DNA from: Micromonospora sp. C95
GTDB taxonomy: Bacteria > Actinomycetota > Actinomycetes > Mycobacteriales > Micromonosporaceae
Length of the DNA: 64,000 bases
Direction of reading: 5' to 3'
NCBI RefSeq assembly: GCF_018070465.1
Contig: NZ_JAGPXT010000009.1
Location: 1 to 64,000 of the forward strand
Below the pieces are notes generated by a model. The model was not told where the DNA came from and did not search any database. It saw only the letters and a list, made by a program, of their open reading frames with translations. Position numbers and translations under genes: made by a program. Shown here one piece after another: positions 45,434 through 54,006 of the stretch; position 1 is the stretch's first letter; each line of letters opens with the position of its first letter.

Positions 45434-46594
45434 ATGCGTACAGGTGTCTGGCTGGTGGGGGCGCGTGGTTCGGTCGCGACCACCAGCATCGTCGGGGCGC
45501 TCGCGCTGCGTGCCGGGTTGACCGGGCCGACCGGCTGCGTCACCGAGCTGCCCGGGGTCAACACCCCCGCCCTGCCGGGCTTCGCCGACCTGGTCTTCGG
45601 CGGCCACGACGTGGTCGCCACGCCGATCGCCAAGCGCGCCGAGGCACTCGCCGACGCCGGTGTGCTGCCGGCCCGGCTGGTCGCCGCGCTCCCCGAGGAA
45701 CTGGCCGCGGTGGAACCGGAACTACGCCCCGCGCCCACCGCCGGAACCCAGGCCGACCGGGCCGCCGCGATCGTCCGCGACCTCACCGCCTTCCGCCAGC
45801 GGCACGACCTGGCCCGGGTGGTGATGGTCAACGTCGCCGCCACCGAACCGACCCCCCCGGCACATCCCGGGCACGCCGATCCGGACGCGCTGCGGGCCGC
45901 CCTCACCGGTCCCGACGAGGTGCTGCCACCCAGCTCGCTGTACGGGTACGCGGCCGTCACGGCGGACTGTCCCTACGTCGACTTCACCCCGTCGACCGGC
46001 CTTCGGCTGCCGGCGCTCAGCGCGCTTGCCGACCGCCACGGCGTGCCGTACGCCGGCCACGACGGCAAGACCGGCGAGACACTGCTCAAGTCGGTGCTCG
46101 CCCCGATGTTCGCGATGCGCCACCTCGCCGTCCGGTCCTGGTCCGGGCTCAATCTGCTCGGCGGCGGTGACGGCGCCACCCTGGCCAACCCCGACGCCAA
46201 CGCCGCCAAGGTGCGCAGCAAGCAACGGGTGCTCGGCGAGACGCTCGGCTACCTGCCGCAGGGCGACACCCGGATCGGCTACGTCGAGGAACTTGGTGAC
46301 TTCAAGACCGCCTGGGATCTGATCACCTTCGCCGGGTTCCTGGGCACCGGGATGCGGCTGGAGTTCACCTGGCACGGCTGCGACTCGGCGCTGGCCGCCC
46401 CGCTCGTGCTCGACCTGGCGCGGCTCGCCGCCGCCGCGCACGCCGCCGGCCGCACCGGTCCGCTGACCGACCTGGCCTTCTTCTTCAAGGACCCGCTCGG
46501 CACCGCGACCCACTCGCTGGCCGACCAGTGGAACCGGCTGTGCGCGTTCGCCGGCAGCCTCGACGGCGGAGACACCGATGCCGCGCGTGGCTGA
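45434..46594 (+). CDS. Inositol-3-phosphate-synthase-like sugar-phosphate cyclase
   Basis: A 386-residue NAD-dependent cyclase of the myo-inositol-phosphate synthase family. N-terminal Rossmann motif VWLVGARGSVATTSIVGAL; MIPS core YAGHDGKTGETLLKSVLAP (with the catalytic-type Lys residues) and LGGGDGATLANPDANAAKVRSK. It turns a sugar phosphate into a cyclitol phosphate; glucose 6-phosphate to inositol phosphate is the known reaction, but the true substrate is unproven. GGAAGGAG precedes the ATG. It overlaps the UbiA gene by 17 nt. It is probably not the housekeeping Ino1, since it sits first in a specialised cluster. Confidence 0.85.
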   Translation: MRTGVWLVGARGSVATTSIVGALALRAGLTGPTGCVTELPGVNTPALPGFADLVFGGHDVVATPIAKRAEALADAGVLPARLVAALPEELAAVEPELRPAPTAGTQADRAAAIVRDLTAFRQRHDLARVVMVNVAATEPTPPAHPGHADPDALRAALTGPDEVLPPSSLYGYAAVTADCPYVDFTPSTGLRLPALSALADRHGVPYAGHDGKTGETLLKSVLAPMFAMRHLAVRSWSGLNLLGGGDGATLANPDANAAKVRSKQRVLGETLGYLPQGDTRIGYVEELGDFKTAWDLITFAGFLGTGMRLEFTWHGCDSALAAPLVLDLARLAAAAHAAGRTGPLTDLAFFFKDPLGTATHSLADQWNRLCAFAGSLDGGDTDAARG

Positions 46595-47534
46595 CCTGGC
46601 CGAGCTGGTCCGTGCCCCGGCTGCGCTCTCCGTACCCGGGGACGTGGTCGCCGGTGCCGCCGCGGCCGGTGCCCTCGGTCCGCGTACCCCCGCACTCGCC
46701 GCCGCGTCGGTGCTGCTGTACTGGGCCGGCATGGCCGCCAACGACTGGGCCGACCGCGAGTTGGACGCCGTGGAACGCCCCGAGCGGCCGATACCGAGCG
46801 GCCGGGTCAGCCCCGGCCTCGCGGTCGGCCTCGCCACCGGTCTGACCGTCGCCGGTGTCGGGCTCGCCGCCGCGGCCGGCGGCCGACGGGCCACCGCCGT
46901 CGCGCTGCCGCTGGCGGCCGCCGTGTGGGGGTACGACCTCGCGGCCAAGAACACCGCCGCCGGCCCCGCCGTGATGGCCACCTGCCGGGGGCTGGACGTG
47001 CTGCTCGGCGCCGCCGGGGGCCGGACGGCGCGGGCCCTGCCGGCGGCGGTCACCGTCGCCGCGCACACCTGGACGGTCACCGCGCTGTCCCGCCGGGAGG
47101 TCAGCGGCACCGACCGGGCCCTGCCGCTGCGCACCCTCGCCGGCACCGCGCTGGTCGCGGCCAGCGCCGCGCTCCCGCCCGGTCAGCGGTTCACCGCGAG
47201 CATCACCCGGATGGGTGGTCCGAGGTGCGCCCCGACGGAGCCCGTCCCTGCCGTCGCCCCCGGGTCCGGTCGGCGTGTCCTCGGTGCGGTGGCGGTGGCG
47301 CTGCCGGCCGTCCTCGCCGGCTGGTACGCCGCCCGCTACGGCACCGCGCAGGCACGGGTGGCGGCCCAGCCCACCGCCGCCCGGGTCCGCTCGGCGGTCG
47401 GCGCCGGCATCACCGGCCTGCCCGCCCTGCAGGGTGCGCTCACCGCCCGCGCCGGGTCCGGACTGCTCGGACTCGCGGTGGCGGCGGCGGCCCCGCTGGG
47501 CCGGCGGCTGGCCCGGAAGGTCTCACCGACATGA
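46578..47534 (+). CDS. eboC: UbiA-family prenyltransferase (EboC-like)
   Basis: A 318-residue membrane prenyltransferase with about eight helices. The Asp-rich prenyl-diphosphate site is present: AANDWADRELDAVERPERPI, then PSGRVSP. The second Asp motif is partly changed (VWGYDLAAKNT). It should attach a prenyl chain to a small acceptor. The cluster supplies both a polyprenyl diphosphate synthase (last gene) and a sugar-phosphate cyclase (first gene), so a prenylated cyclitol-type product is possible; this is inference. Coupled to neighbours by a 17-nt overlap before and ATGA after. Confidence 0.82.
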   Translation: MPRVADLAELVRAPAALSVPGDVVAGAAAAGALGPRTPALAAASVLLYWAGMAANDWADRELDAVERPERPIPSGRVSPGLAVGLATGLTVAGVGLAAAAGGRRATAVALPLAAAVWGYDLAAKNTAAGPAVMATCRGLDVLLGAAGGRTARALPAAVTVAAHTWTVTALSRREVSGTDRALPLRTLAGTALVAASAALPPGQRFTASITRMGGPRCAPTEPVPAVAPGSGRRVLGAVAVALPAVLAGWYAARYGTAQARVAAQPTAARVRSAVGAGITGLPALQGALTARAGSGLLGLAVAAAAPLGRRLARKVSPT

Positions 47535-48466
47535 CGGCCGCCGGCACCGCCACATCCCCCGCCGGGCTGCGGTTCGGGTACGGGACCAACGGCTTTGCCA
47601 ACCACCGCCTCGACGACGCCCTCGCCGTCATCGCCGACCTCGGCTACGCCGGTGTGGCGCTCACCCTGGACCACGACCACCTCGATCCGTTCGCACCGGG
47701 ACTGACGGTGCGGGTCGACGCCGTCGCTCGCCGGCTTGCCGAACTCGGCCTCGGCCTGGTGATCGAGACCGGCGCGCGGTTCCTGCTCGACCCCTGGCAG
47801 AAGCACGCCCCGACACTGCTGCACGACGATCCCACCCGCCGGATCGAATTCCTGCGCCGGGCGGTGGCGATCGGCGCCGATCTCGGGGCCGAGGCGGTCT
47901 CGTTCTGGGCCGGTGTCCGGCCGGACACGGTCACCCCGGCGGTGGCCTGGGACCGCCTGGTGGCCGGCTGTGCCACCGTGGTCGAGGCGGCCGAGGCCGT
48001 CGGCGTCACGCTGGGGTTCGAACCGGAACCGGGCATGCTCGTCGAGGACATCGCCGACTGGCGCCGGCTGCACGCCGCCCTCGGCGCACCGGTCCGCCTC
48101 GGCATCACCCTCGACATCGGACACTGCCGGTGCCTGGAGCCACGGCCGGTACCCGACTGTGTCCGCGACGTCGCCGCACATCTGGTCAACGTGCAGATCG
48201 ACGACATGCGGCGCGGCGTGCACGAACACCTGGAGTTCGGCACGGGCGAGATCGACTTCCCGCCGGTGCTGGCCGCGCTGCGTGAAATCGGCTACCGGGG
48301 GCTGGTGGGGGTCGAGCTGCCCCGACACTCGCACGCCGCACCGACCGTCGCGGCCCACTCGCTCGACTTCCTGCGCGCCGCCGCCGCGCCGCAGGCCCTT
48401 TGCTCTGCTTCGACCGGCGCGCCACCAGGCGTCCGCTATCCGGACGACGACCGACGCGTGGAGTGA
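47531..48466 (+). CDS. TIM-barrel sugar-phosphate isomerase/epimerase-like protein
   Basis: A 311-residue xylose-isomerase-like barrel: FGYGTNGFANHRLDDALAVI, DLGYAGVALTLDHDHLDPF, TLGFEPEPGMLVEDIADWRR, RLGITLDIGHCRCLE, VNVQIDDMRRGVHEHLEFG. The FEPEPG and TLDIGH motifs are shared with the EboE-like gene three genes on, so the two are paralogues. About the last 23 residues (from ALCSASTG) are encoded by a palindromic repeat element and are probably not part of the fold. The stop lies within that element; the original C-terminus may have been replaced. Confidence 0.85.
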   Translation: MTAAGTATSPAGLRFGYGTNGFANHRLDDALAVIADLGYAGVALTLDHDHLDPFAPGLTVRVDAVARRLAELGLGLVIETGARFLLDPWQKHAPTLLHDDPTRRIEFLRRAVAIGADLGAEAVSFWAGVRPDTVTPAVAWDRLVAGCATVVEAAEAVGVTLGFEPEPGMLVEDIADWRRLHAALGAPVRLGITLDIGHCRCLEPRPVPDCVRDVAAHLVNVQIDDMRRGVHEHLEFGTGEIDFPPVLAALREIGYRGLVGVELPRHSHAAPTVAAHSLDFLRAAAAPQALCSASTGAPPGVRYPDDDRRVE

Positions 48467-48479
48467 AGCAGAGCAGAGG
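48397..48479. repeat. Palindromic element at the 3' end of the TIM-barrel gene
   Basis: CCTTTGCTCTGCTTC (48397-48411) and GAAGCAGAGCAGAGG (48465-48479) are 15-nt terminal inverted repeats with one mismatch; inside, CGTCCG and CGGACG form a second stem around 5 nt. Total 83 nt. It covers the last codons and stop of the preceding gene and ends 58 nt before EboA. MITE/REP-like; no target duplication is evident. Confidence 0.75.
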
Positions 48480-48536
48480 ACACACGCGGTAGCACCGCCA
48501 CGGCCGTCGACGGCGGCGGACGAGGGAGGAGACGCG

Positions 48537-49154
48537 ATGACAGTGGACGAGCTGCGGGTGGCCCTGCGGGGCGTACCCGATCCGGACTGGTTGGCCACGG
48601 CCCTGGACCGCGTCGCGGCCGAGCCCACCGCCATCGCGCGGTTCTTCCCGGCTGTCGGCCGCCGCTGCGGCCGACACGATCTGCCCGACCTGCCCGGTTG
48701 GACCGCCGACGAGGCGGCCCGGGCGCTGCTGCTGGCCAGCCTGCCCACCGGCCACGGTGAGCAGGCCGAGGCGCTCTACCGCACCGGTGACGCCGCCGAG
48801 AAGCGGGCCGTGCTCAAGGCGCTGCCGCTGCTGCCGATCGGCGCGGCCGGGACGCCGCTGCTGCACGACGCGATCCGCACCAACGACACCCGGTTGGTCG
48901 CCGCGGCCCTCGGCCCGTACGCCCGTCACCTCGACCCGCCGGCCTGGCGGCAGGCGGTGCTCAAGTGCGTCTTCACCGGCGTGCCGCTGGCGGCGGTGGC
49001 CGACCTCGACGCCCGCGCCGACGGGGAACTGGCGGAGATGCTCGCCGCGCTGGCCGCCGAGCGCCGGGCCGCCGGCCGGAGCATGCCCGCCGACGCCACC
49101 GAACTGCTGGACCGGCTCACCGCCGCCAGCCAGCCCCAGCCCAGGGAGGTGTGA
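48537..49154 (+). CDS. eboA: EboA-domain protein
   Basis: A 205-residue helical soluble protein of the EboA type, uncharacterised biochemically. It shows repeated helices (WLATALDRVAAEPTAIARFFPAVGRRCGR, then KRAVLKALPLLPIG and HDAIRTNDTRLVAAALGPYA) similar to HEAT-like EboA proteins. ATG 48537 follows GGGAGGAG. The stop overlaps the next ATG (TGATG). The call rests strongly on neighbours EboB, EboC, EboE and EboF; in cyanobacteria the cluster is needed for export of a scytonemin precursor. Confidence 0.78.
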   Translation: MTVDELRVALRGVPDPDWLATALDRVAAEPTAIARFFPAVGRRCGRHDLPDLPGWTADEAARALLLASLPTGHGEQAEALYRTGDAAEKRAVLKALPLLPIGAAGTPLLHDAIRTNDTRLVAAALGPYARHLDPPAWRQAVLKCVFTGVPLAAVADLDARADGELAEMLAALAAERRAAGRSMPADATELLDRLTAASQPQPREV

Positions 49155-50002
49155 TGCGGATCTTCGACCCGCACATCCACATGACGTCGCGCACCACCGA
49201 CGACTACGAGCGGATGGCCGCCGCCGGCGTCCGGGCGGTGGTGGAGCCGGCGTTCTGGCTGGGCCAGCCGCGCACCAACGTCGGCTCGTTCACCGACTAC
49301 TTCGACTCGCTTGTCGGGTGGGAGCCGTTCCGGGCCGGGCAGTTCGGCATCCGCCATCACGCCACGATCGCGTTGAACCCGAAGGAGGCCAACGACAGGC
49401 GTTGCCGGCCGGTGCTCGACGAGCTGCCCCGCTACCTGGAGAAGGACGGCGTGGTGGCGGTCGGCGAGATCGGATACGACTCGATGACGCCCGAGGAGGA
49501 CGACGCCTTCGCCGCCCAGCTCGCCCTGGCCGTGGCGCACGACCTGCCGGCGATGGTGCACACGCCGCACCGGGACAAGGCCCGGGGTGTCGAACGCAGC
49601 CTCGCGGTGGTCACCGAGTCCGGCATCGCCCCGGAGCGGGTGGTGCTCGACCACCTCAACGAGACGACCGTGAAACTGGTCCGGGACACCGGCTGCTGGC
49701 TCGGCTTCTCCATCTATCCGGACACCAAGATGTCGCCGCCGCGCATGGTCGAGCTGCTCAAGGCGTACGGCGCCGAACGGGTGCTGGTCAACTCGGCCGC
49801 CGACTGGGGGCGCTCCGACCCGCTGCTCACCCGGGCCACCGGCGAGGCGATGCTCAGTGCCGGCTTCACCGACGACGACGTCGACCGGGTGCTCTGGCGC
49901 AACCCGGTCGAGTTCTACGGGCAGTCCGGACGGCTCGACCTGACCGACGACCTCGTGGAGCCGACCTTCGCCGGCAACTCGATCCTGCGCGGCGGCAGCT
50001 GA
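49154..50002 (+). CDS. eboB: TatD-family metal-dependent hydrolase (EboB-like)
   Basis: A 282-residue amidohydrolase-fold protein. Metal ligands of the family: MRIFDPHIHMTSRTTDDY (HxH), VAVGEIGYDSMT (Glu), MVHTPHRDKA (His), VVLDHLNETT (His) and VNSAADWGRSDP (Asp). All are intact, so it should be active on a phosphoester or amide; the substrate is unknown. Most TatD proteins are nucleases, but the EboB branch is distinct. TGATG overlaps at both ends couple it to EboA and EboE. Confidence 0.85.
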   Translation: MRIFDPHIHMTSRTTDDYERMAAAGVRAVVEPAFWLGQPRTNVGSFTDYFDSLVGWEPFRAGQFGIRHHATIALNPKEANDRRCRPVLDELPRYLEKDGVVAVGEIGYDSMTPEEDDAFAAQLALAVAHDLPAMVHTPHRDKARGVERSLAVVTESGIAPERVVLDHLNETTVKLVRDTGCWLGFSIYPDTKMSPPRMVELLKAYGAERVLVNSAADWGRSDPLLTRATGEAMLSAGFTDDDVDRVLWRNPVEFYGQSGRLDLTDDLVEPTFAGNSILRGGS

Positions 50003-51303
50003 TGCGGCTGCGACACGCCGGCGGGCGCACCGTCCACCTCGGCTACTGCACGAACGTGCACCCCGCCGAGGATCTCGCCGGCATCGTCGCCCAACTGGAC
50101 CGCTACGCGGTGCCGGTCCGCGAGACGCTCGGCGCCGATCCGCTCGGCCTGGGCCTGTGGCTGGCCGCGCCGGTGGCCGCCGAACTGGCCGCCGACCCGG
50201 CTGCCCGCCGCCGGTTGCGCACCGAGCTGACCGTACGCGGGCTGGAGGTGGTCACCCTCAACGGCTTCCCGTACGCCGCCTTCCAGGCGCCCGTGGTCAA
50301 GGACGCGGTGTACCGGCCGGACTGGACCACGGACGACCGGCTCGGGTACACCCTCGACCTGGCCCGGGTGCTTGCCGACCTGCTGCCCGACGACGCCGCC
50401 CGCGGCTCGGTCTCCACCCTGCCGCTGGCCTGGCGTACGCCGTGGGACCAGGCTCGCGCGGACGCCGCCCGGCGCCGGCTCGACCGGCTCGCCGTTGGAC
50501 TCGCCGCGGTCGAGCGGGAGACCGGCCGGCCGGTGCGGGTCGGCTTCGAGCCGGAGCCCGGCTGCGTGGTGGAGAGCACCCCGCAGGCCGCCGCCGCGCT
50601 GTCCGGGATGGATACCGATCGCCTCGGGATCTGCCTGGACCTGGCCCACCTCGCCTGCGCCTGGGAGGAGCCGGCCGCCGCCCTGGAGCGGCTGGCCGTC
50701 GCCGGCCTGCCGGTGGTGAAGGTGCAGGTGTCGGCCGCGCTGGAGGCGGCCGACCCGGCCGGTGACGCCGCCGCCCTGCGCCGCTGGGTCGAGCCGCGTT
50801 TCCTGCACCAGACCCGCACCGCCGGCTGCGCCACCGCGACCGGCAGCGCATCGACGGCCACGACCGGTGCCCTACCGGTCGCCGGCAACGGGGCCGTACC
50901 GACCGCCGGCACCGGCGCCGCACCCACCGCCGGACCGCCGGTCGCCGATCCGGCGGATCCGAGCTGGGCGGCCGACGATCTCGACGCCGCCCTGGCCGTC
51001 GCGCTGCCCGGACCGTGGCGGGTGCACTACCACGTGCCGCTGCACGCGCCGCCGGAACCACCGCTGGGCTCGACCCTGCCGGTGCTGCGCGCCGCGCTGG
51101 CCGCGCTCTTCACCGGCACCGACGCCGGGTGCGACCACCTCGACGTCGAGACGTACACCTGGGGGGTGCTGCCGGCCGCGCGTCGGCCGCGCACCGACGC
51201 GGAACTGGCCGCCGGGATCGCCGCCGAACTGGCCTTCACCCGGGACGAGCTGGTCGCCCTCGGGCTGACCCCGCACTCGCGAACAGAGGTGATCACAGCA
51301 TGA
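50002..51303 (+). CDS. eboE: EboE-like TIM-barrel protein (metabolite traffic protein)
   Basis: A 433-residue isomerase/epimerase-type barrel: VHLGYCTNVHPAEDLAGIVAQLDRY, VTLNGFPYAAFQ, VRVGFEPEPGCVVESTPQ, RLGICLDLAHLACAWE, KVQVSAALEA. The long form and the N-terminal HLGYCTNVHP fit EboE rather than plain isomerases. At about residues 271-315 a low-complexity Ala/Thr/Gly/Pro segment is inserted, just after RFLHQTRTAG. The function is unknown; cluster evidence suggests handling of a sugar or cyclitol phosphate intermediate. ATGA overlap with the next gene. Confidence 0.85.
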   Translation: MRLRHAGGRTVHLGYCTNVHPAEDLAGIVAQLDRYAVPVRETLGADPLGLGLWLAAPVAAELAADPAARRRLRTELTVRGLEVVTLNGFPYAAFQAPVVKDAVYRPDWTTDDRLGYTLDLARVLADLLPDDAARGSVSTLPLAWRTPWDQARADAARRRLDRLAVGLAAVERETGRPVRVGFEPEPGCVVESTPQAAAALSGMDTDRLGICLDLAHLACAWEEPAAALERLAVAGLPVVKVQVSAALEAADPAGDAAALRRWVEPRFLHQTRTAGCATATGSASTATTGALPVAGNGAVPTAGTGAAPTAGPPVADPADPSWAADDLDAALAVALPGPWRVHYHVPLHAPPEPPLGSTLPVLRAALAALFTGTDAGCDHLDVETYTWGVLPAARRPRTDAELAAGIAAELAFTRDELVALGLTPHSRTEVITA

Positions 51304-52688
51304 GTCGGCAACTGGTGGTGCTCGACGTGGTGGGGCTGACGCCCCGACTGCTGGCGCACATGCCCCGGTTGCGGGCGGTCGCCGACACCGGGTTCCGCGC
51401 CGAGTTGGGCACCGTGCTGCCGGCGGTGACCTGCTCGGTGCAGTCGACGTTCCTCACCGGTGCCCTGCCCGCCGAACACGGCATCGTCGGCAACGGCTGG
51501 TACTTCCGGGATCTCGGCGAGGTGCTGCTCTGGCGGCAGCACAACGCGCTTGTCGGCGGGGAGAAGTTGTGGCAGGCCGCGCGCCGCACCCGGCCCGGCT
51601 ACACGGTGGCGAACGTCTGCTGGTGGTACGCGATGGGCGCGGACGTGAACTGGACGGTCACCCCGCGACCTGTCTACTACGCCGACGGTCGCAAGGAGCC
51701 CGACTGCTACACCGACCCGCCGCAGCTGCACGACGCGCTCACCGAGCGGCTCGGCACCTTTCCACTGTTCACCTACTGGGGACCAGGTGCCGGCCTGCCG
51801 TCGTCGCGCTGGATCTGCCGGGCGGCCGAGCAGATCCTCACCGGGTACGCGCCCGATCTGACCCTGGTCTACGTGCCGCACCTGGACTACGACCTGCAAC
51901 GCTTCGGTCCGTCCTCGCCCCGGTCCGCCGCCGCGGCGGCGGAGCTGGACGGCGTGCTCGCGCCGCTGCTGGACGCCGCGCAGGCCCGCGACGCGACGGT
52001 GGTGGTGCTGTCGGAGTACGGCATCACCGAGGTGTCCCGGCCGGTGGACGTGAACCGACTGCTGCGCGCCGAGGGGCTGCTGCGGGTGCACACCCAGGTG
52101 GGCATGGAGTACCTCGACCCGTGGACCTCGCGGGCCTTCGCGGTCGCCGACCACCAGGTCGCCCACGTGTACGTGCGCGACCCGGCCGACGTGCCGGCGG
52201 TGGCGAAGCTCTGCGCGGGTCTGCCCGGGGTGGCCGAGGTGCTCGACGCCGACGGCAAGGCGGCGCACGGGTTGGACCATCCGCGGGCCGGTGAGCTGGT
52301 GCTGCTGGCCGAGCCGGACGCCTGGTTCACGTACTACTACTGGCTCGACGACGCGCGTGCGCCCGACTTCGCCCGGCTGGTGGAGATTCACCGCAAGCCG
52401 GGGTACGACCCGGCGGAACTGTTCTTCGACCCGGCCGGACCCGGTGCGGCCAAGCGTCGGGCCGCTACCGCGCTGGCCCGCAAGAAGCTCGGGATGCGGT
52501 ACCTGATGAACGTGGTCGGACTGGATGCCGGCGCCCGTGCGGTCCGGGGCTCGCACGGCCGGCTGCCCGCCGATCCCGCCGACGGGCCGGTGCTGCTCTG
52601 CTCCGACGCGTCGGTGGCCCGGGACCGGATAGCGGCCACGGAGGTGAAGGGGCTGCTGCTGGAGCTGGCCGGAACGGAGGAACGGTGA
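51300..52688 (+). CDS. eboF: Alkaline-phosphatase-fold phosphodiesterase (EboF-like)
   Basis: A 462-residue nucleotide pyrophosphatase/phosphodiesterase family member. Metal residues: LVVLDVVGLTPRLL (Asp), catalytic Thr in PAVTCSVQSTFLTG, VYVPHLDYDLQRFGP (Asp and His), VVVLSEYGITEV (in place of the usual DHG, here EYG) and a late His near RAGEL. No signal peptide is seen, so it works in the cytoplasm. It may hydrolyse a nucleotide-, phosphate- or prenyl-linked intermediate. Start ATG 51300 overlaps the previous stop; the end overlaps the next GTG. Confidence 0.82.
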   Translation: MSRQLVVLDVVGLTPRLLAHMPRLRAVADTGFRAELGTVLPAVTCSVQSTFLTGALPAEHGIVGNGWYFRDLGEVLLWRQHNALVGGEKLWQAARRTRPGYTVANVCWWYAMGADVNWTVTPRPVYYADGRKEPDCYTDPPQLHDALTERLGTFPLFTYWGPGAGLPSSRWICRAAEQILTGYAPDLTLVYVPHLDYDLQRFGPSSPRSAAAAAELDGVLAPLLDAAQARDATVVVLSEYGITEVSRPVDVNRLLRAEGLLRVHTQVGMEYLDPWTSRAFAVADHQVAHVYVRDPADVPAVAKLCAGLPGVAEVLDADGKAAHGLDHPRAGELVLLAEPDAWFTYYYWLDDARAPDFARLVEIHRKPGYDPAELFFDPAGPGAAKRRAATALARKKLGMRYLMNVVGLDAGARAVRGSHGRLPADPADGPVLLCSDASVARDRIAATEVKGLLLELAGTEER

Positions 52689-53752
52689 CGGTCGCCGCGG
52701 CACCTGTCGACTCCGCCGGGTTGCGGGCCCGCTTCGACGCCGAGCTGACCGCGTTCCTCGACCGGCAGGATCCGGACTGGCCGGACGGCGCACCACGCGG
52801 TGTTTTCACCACGCTGCACCGGTTCGTACTGGCCGGCGGCAAGCGTCTGCGACCACTGTTCTGCTACTGGGGCTGGCGCGGCGCGGGCGGTCCGGACGGC
52901 ACGCCGATCGTGGCCGCCGCCGCCGCGCTGGAACTGTTCCACGCCTTCGCGCTGATCCACGACGACATCCTGGACGGCAGCGACCGCCGCCGGGGGGAGC
53001 CCTCGGTACACCGGATCTTCGCCGACCTGCACGCCCGCTCGTCCTGGCGGGGCGACCCCGAGGCGTACGGGCGCAACACCGCGCTGCTCTGCGGTGACCT
53101 CTGCGCCGCCTGGTCGGACCAGATGTTCCACGAGTGCGGGCTGAGCCCCGACCAGGTGCACCAGGGGTACGCCGTGTTCGCGCTGATGCGTACCGAGGTG
53201 ATCGCGGGGGAGTACCTCGACCTGGTGTCCGGGGTGGGCGACGGCTCGGTGGCCAGCGCGCTCACCGTGATCAGGATGAAGGCGGCCCGCTACACGGTCA
53301 CCCGGCCGTTGCAGATCGGCGCCGCGTTGGCGGGTGCACCGGTCGAGTTGCTGGACGCGCTTGCCGAGTTCGGTGACCCGCTCGGGGACGCCTTCCAACT
53401 TCGCGACGACGTGCTCGGGGTCTTCGGTGACCCGGCGGTCACCGGCAAGTCCGTGCTTGACGACCTGCGCGAGGGCAAGCCCACGGTGATGATGGCGCTG
53501 GCCCGTGACGCCGCCGACCGGGCGCAGGGCGCCCGGTTGCGCGAGCTGTTCGGCAATCCCGACCTGGACGCCGACGGTGCCGCCGAGCTTCGCGAGATCA
53601 TCGAGAGCACCGGAGCCCGTCGGAAGATCGAGCAGATGATTCAGGTTCGCGCCGAGGCCGGGCTGGCGGCGTTGGAGCACACCGAGGTGTCCGCGGAGAG
53701 TCGTACCGCCCTGATGGAACTGGCCGCCCAGGCCATCGACCGCCAGCGCTGA
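52685..53752 (+). CDS. Polyprenyl diphosphate synthase
   Basis: A 355-residue trans-isoprenyl diphosphate synthase. First Asp-rich motif in LIHDDILDGSDRRRGEPSVH and second in FQLRDDVLGVFGDPAVTGK; both are intact, with the conserved GGKRLRP-like AGGKRLRPLFCYW near residue 55. It should make a C15-C20 or longer prenyl chain from IPP; chain length cannot be set by eye. GTG 52685 overlaps the previous stop (GTGA), so it belongs to the ebo-like unit and probably feeds its UbiA enzyme. Confidence 0.9.
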   Translation: MTVAAAPVDSAGLRARFDAELTAFLDRQDPDWPDGAPRGVFTTLHRFVLAGGKRLRPLFCYWGWRGAGGPDGTPIVAAAAALELFHAFALIHDDILDGSDRRRGEPSVHRIFADLHARSSWRGDPEAYGRNTALLCGDLCAAWSDQMFHECGLSPDQVHQGYAVFALMRTEVIAGEYLDLVSGVGDGSVASALTVIRMKAARYTVTRPLQIGAALAGAPVELLDALAEFGDPLGDAFQLRDDVLGVFGDPAVTGKSVLDDLREGKPTVMMALARDAADRAQGARLRELFGNPDLDADGAAELREIIESTGARRKIEQMIQVRAEAGLAALEHTEVSAESRTALMELAAQAIDRQR

Positions 53753-53830
53753 GCGCCGCCGCGGGCGACCGCTCCCGTACGGCTTTTGACCGAACTGACG
53801 AAAGTCGGCATCCGGCGGGCAGAAGATATA

Positions 53831-53858
53831 GACACATCAACGTATGACGTTTAGTGTC
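53831..53858. promoter_or_regulatory. Imperfect palindrome before the sorbosone-dehydrogenase gene
   Basis: AACGT and ACGTT flank a 3-nt centre (53839-53851), with GACAC and GTGTC outside at 53831 and 53854. It lies in AT-richer sequence about 150 nt before ATG 54007 and may be an operator. The rest of the 254-nt gap shows only a C-rich stretch with CCCCTCGGCA repeated. Confidence 0.4.
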
Positions 53859-54006
53859 GTCGCTAGGACCGACATGTTTCGTCGAGGTGAACCGGCGGCG
53901 CGGCACCCCCCTCGGCACCCCCTCGGCACCCCCCGCTACGGCATCCGGCGCGACGGCGCGCGCCCCGCCCTGGCAGAAGCACTCGTCAGGAAGGGACAGC
54001 ACAGCG

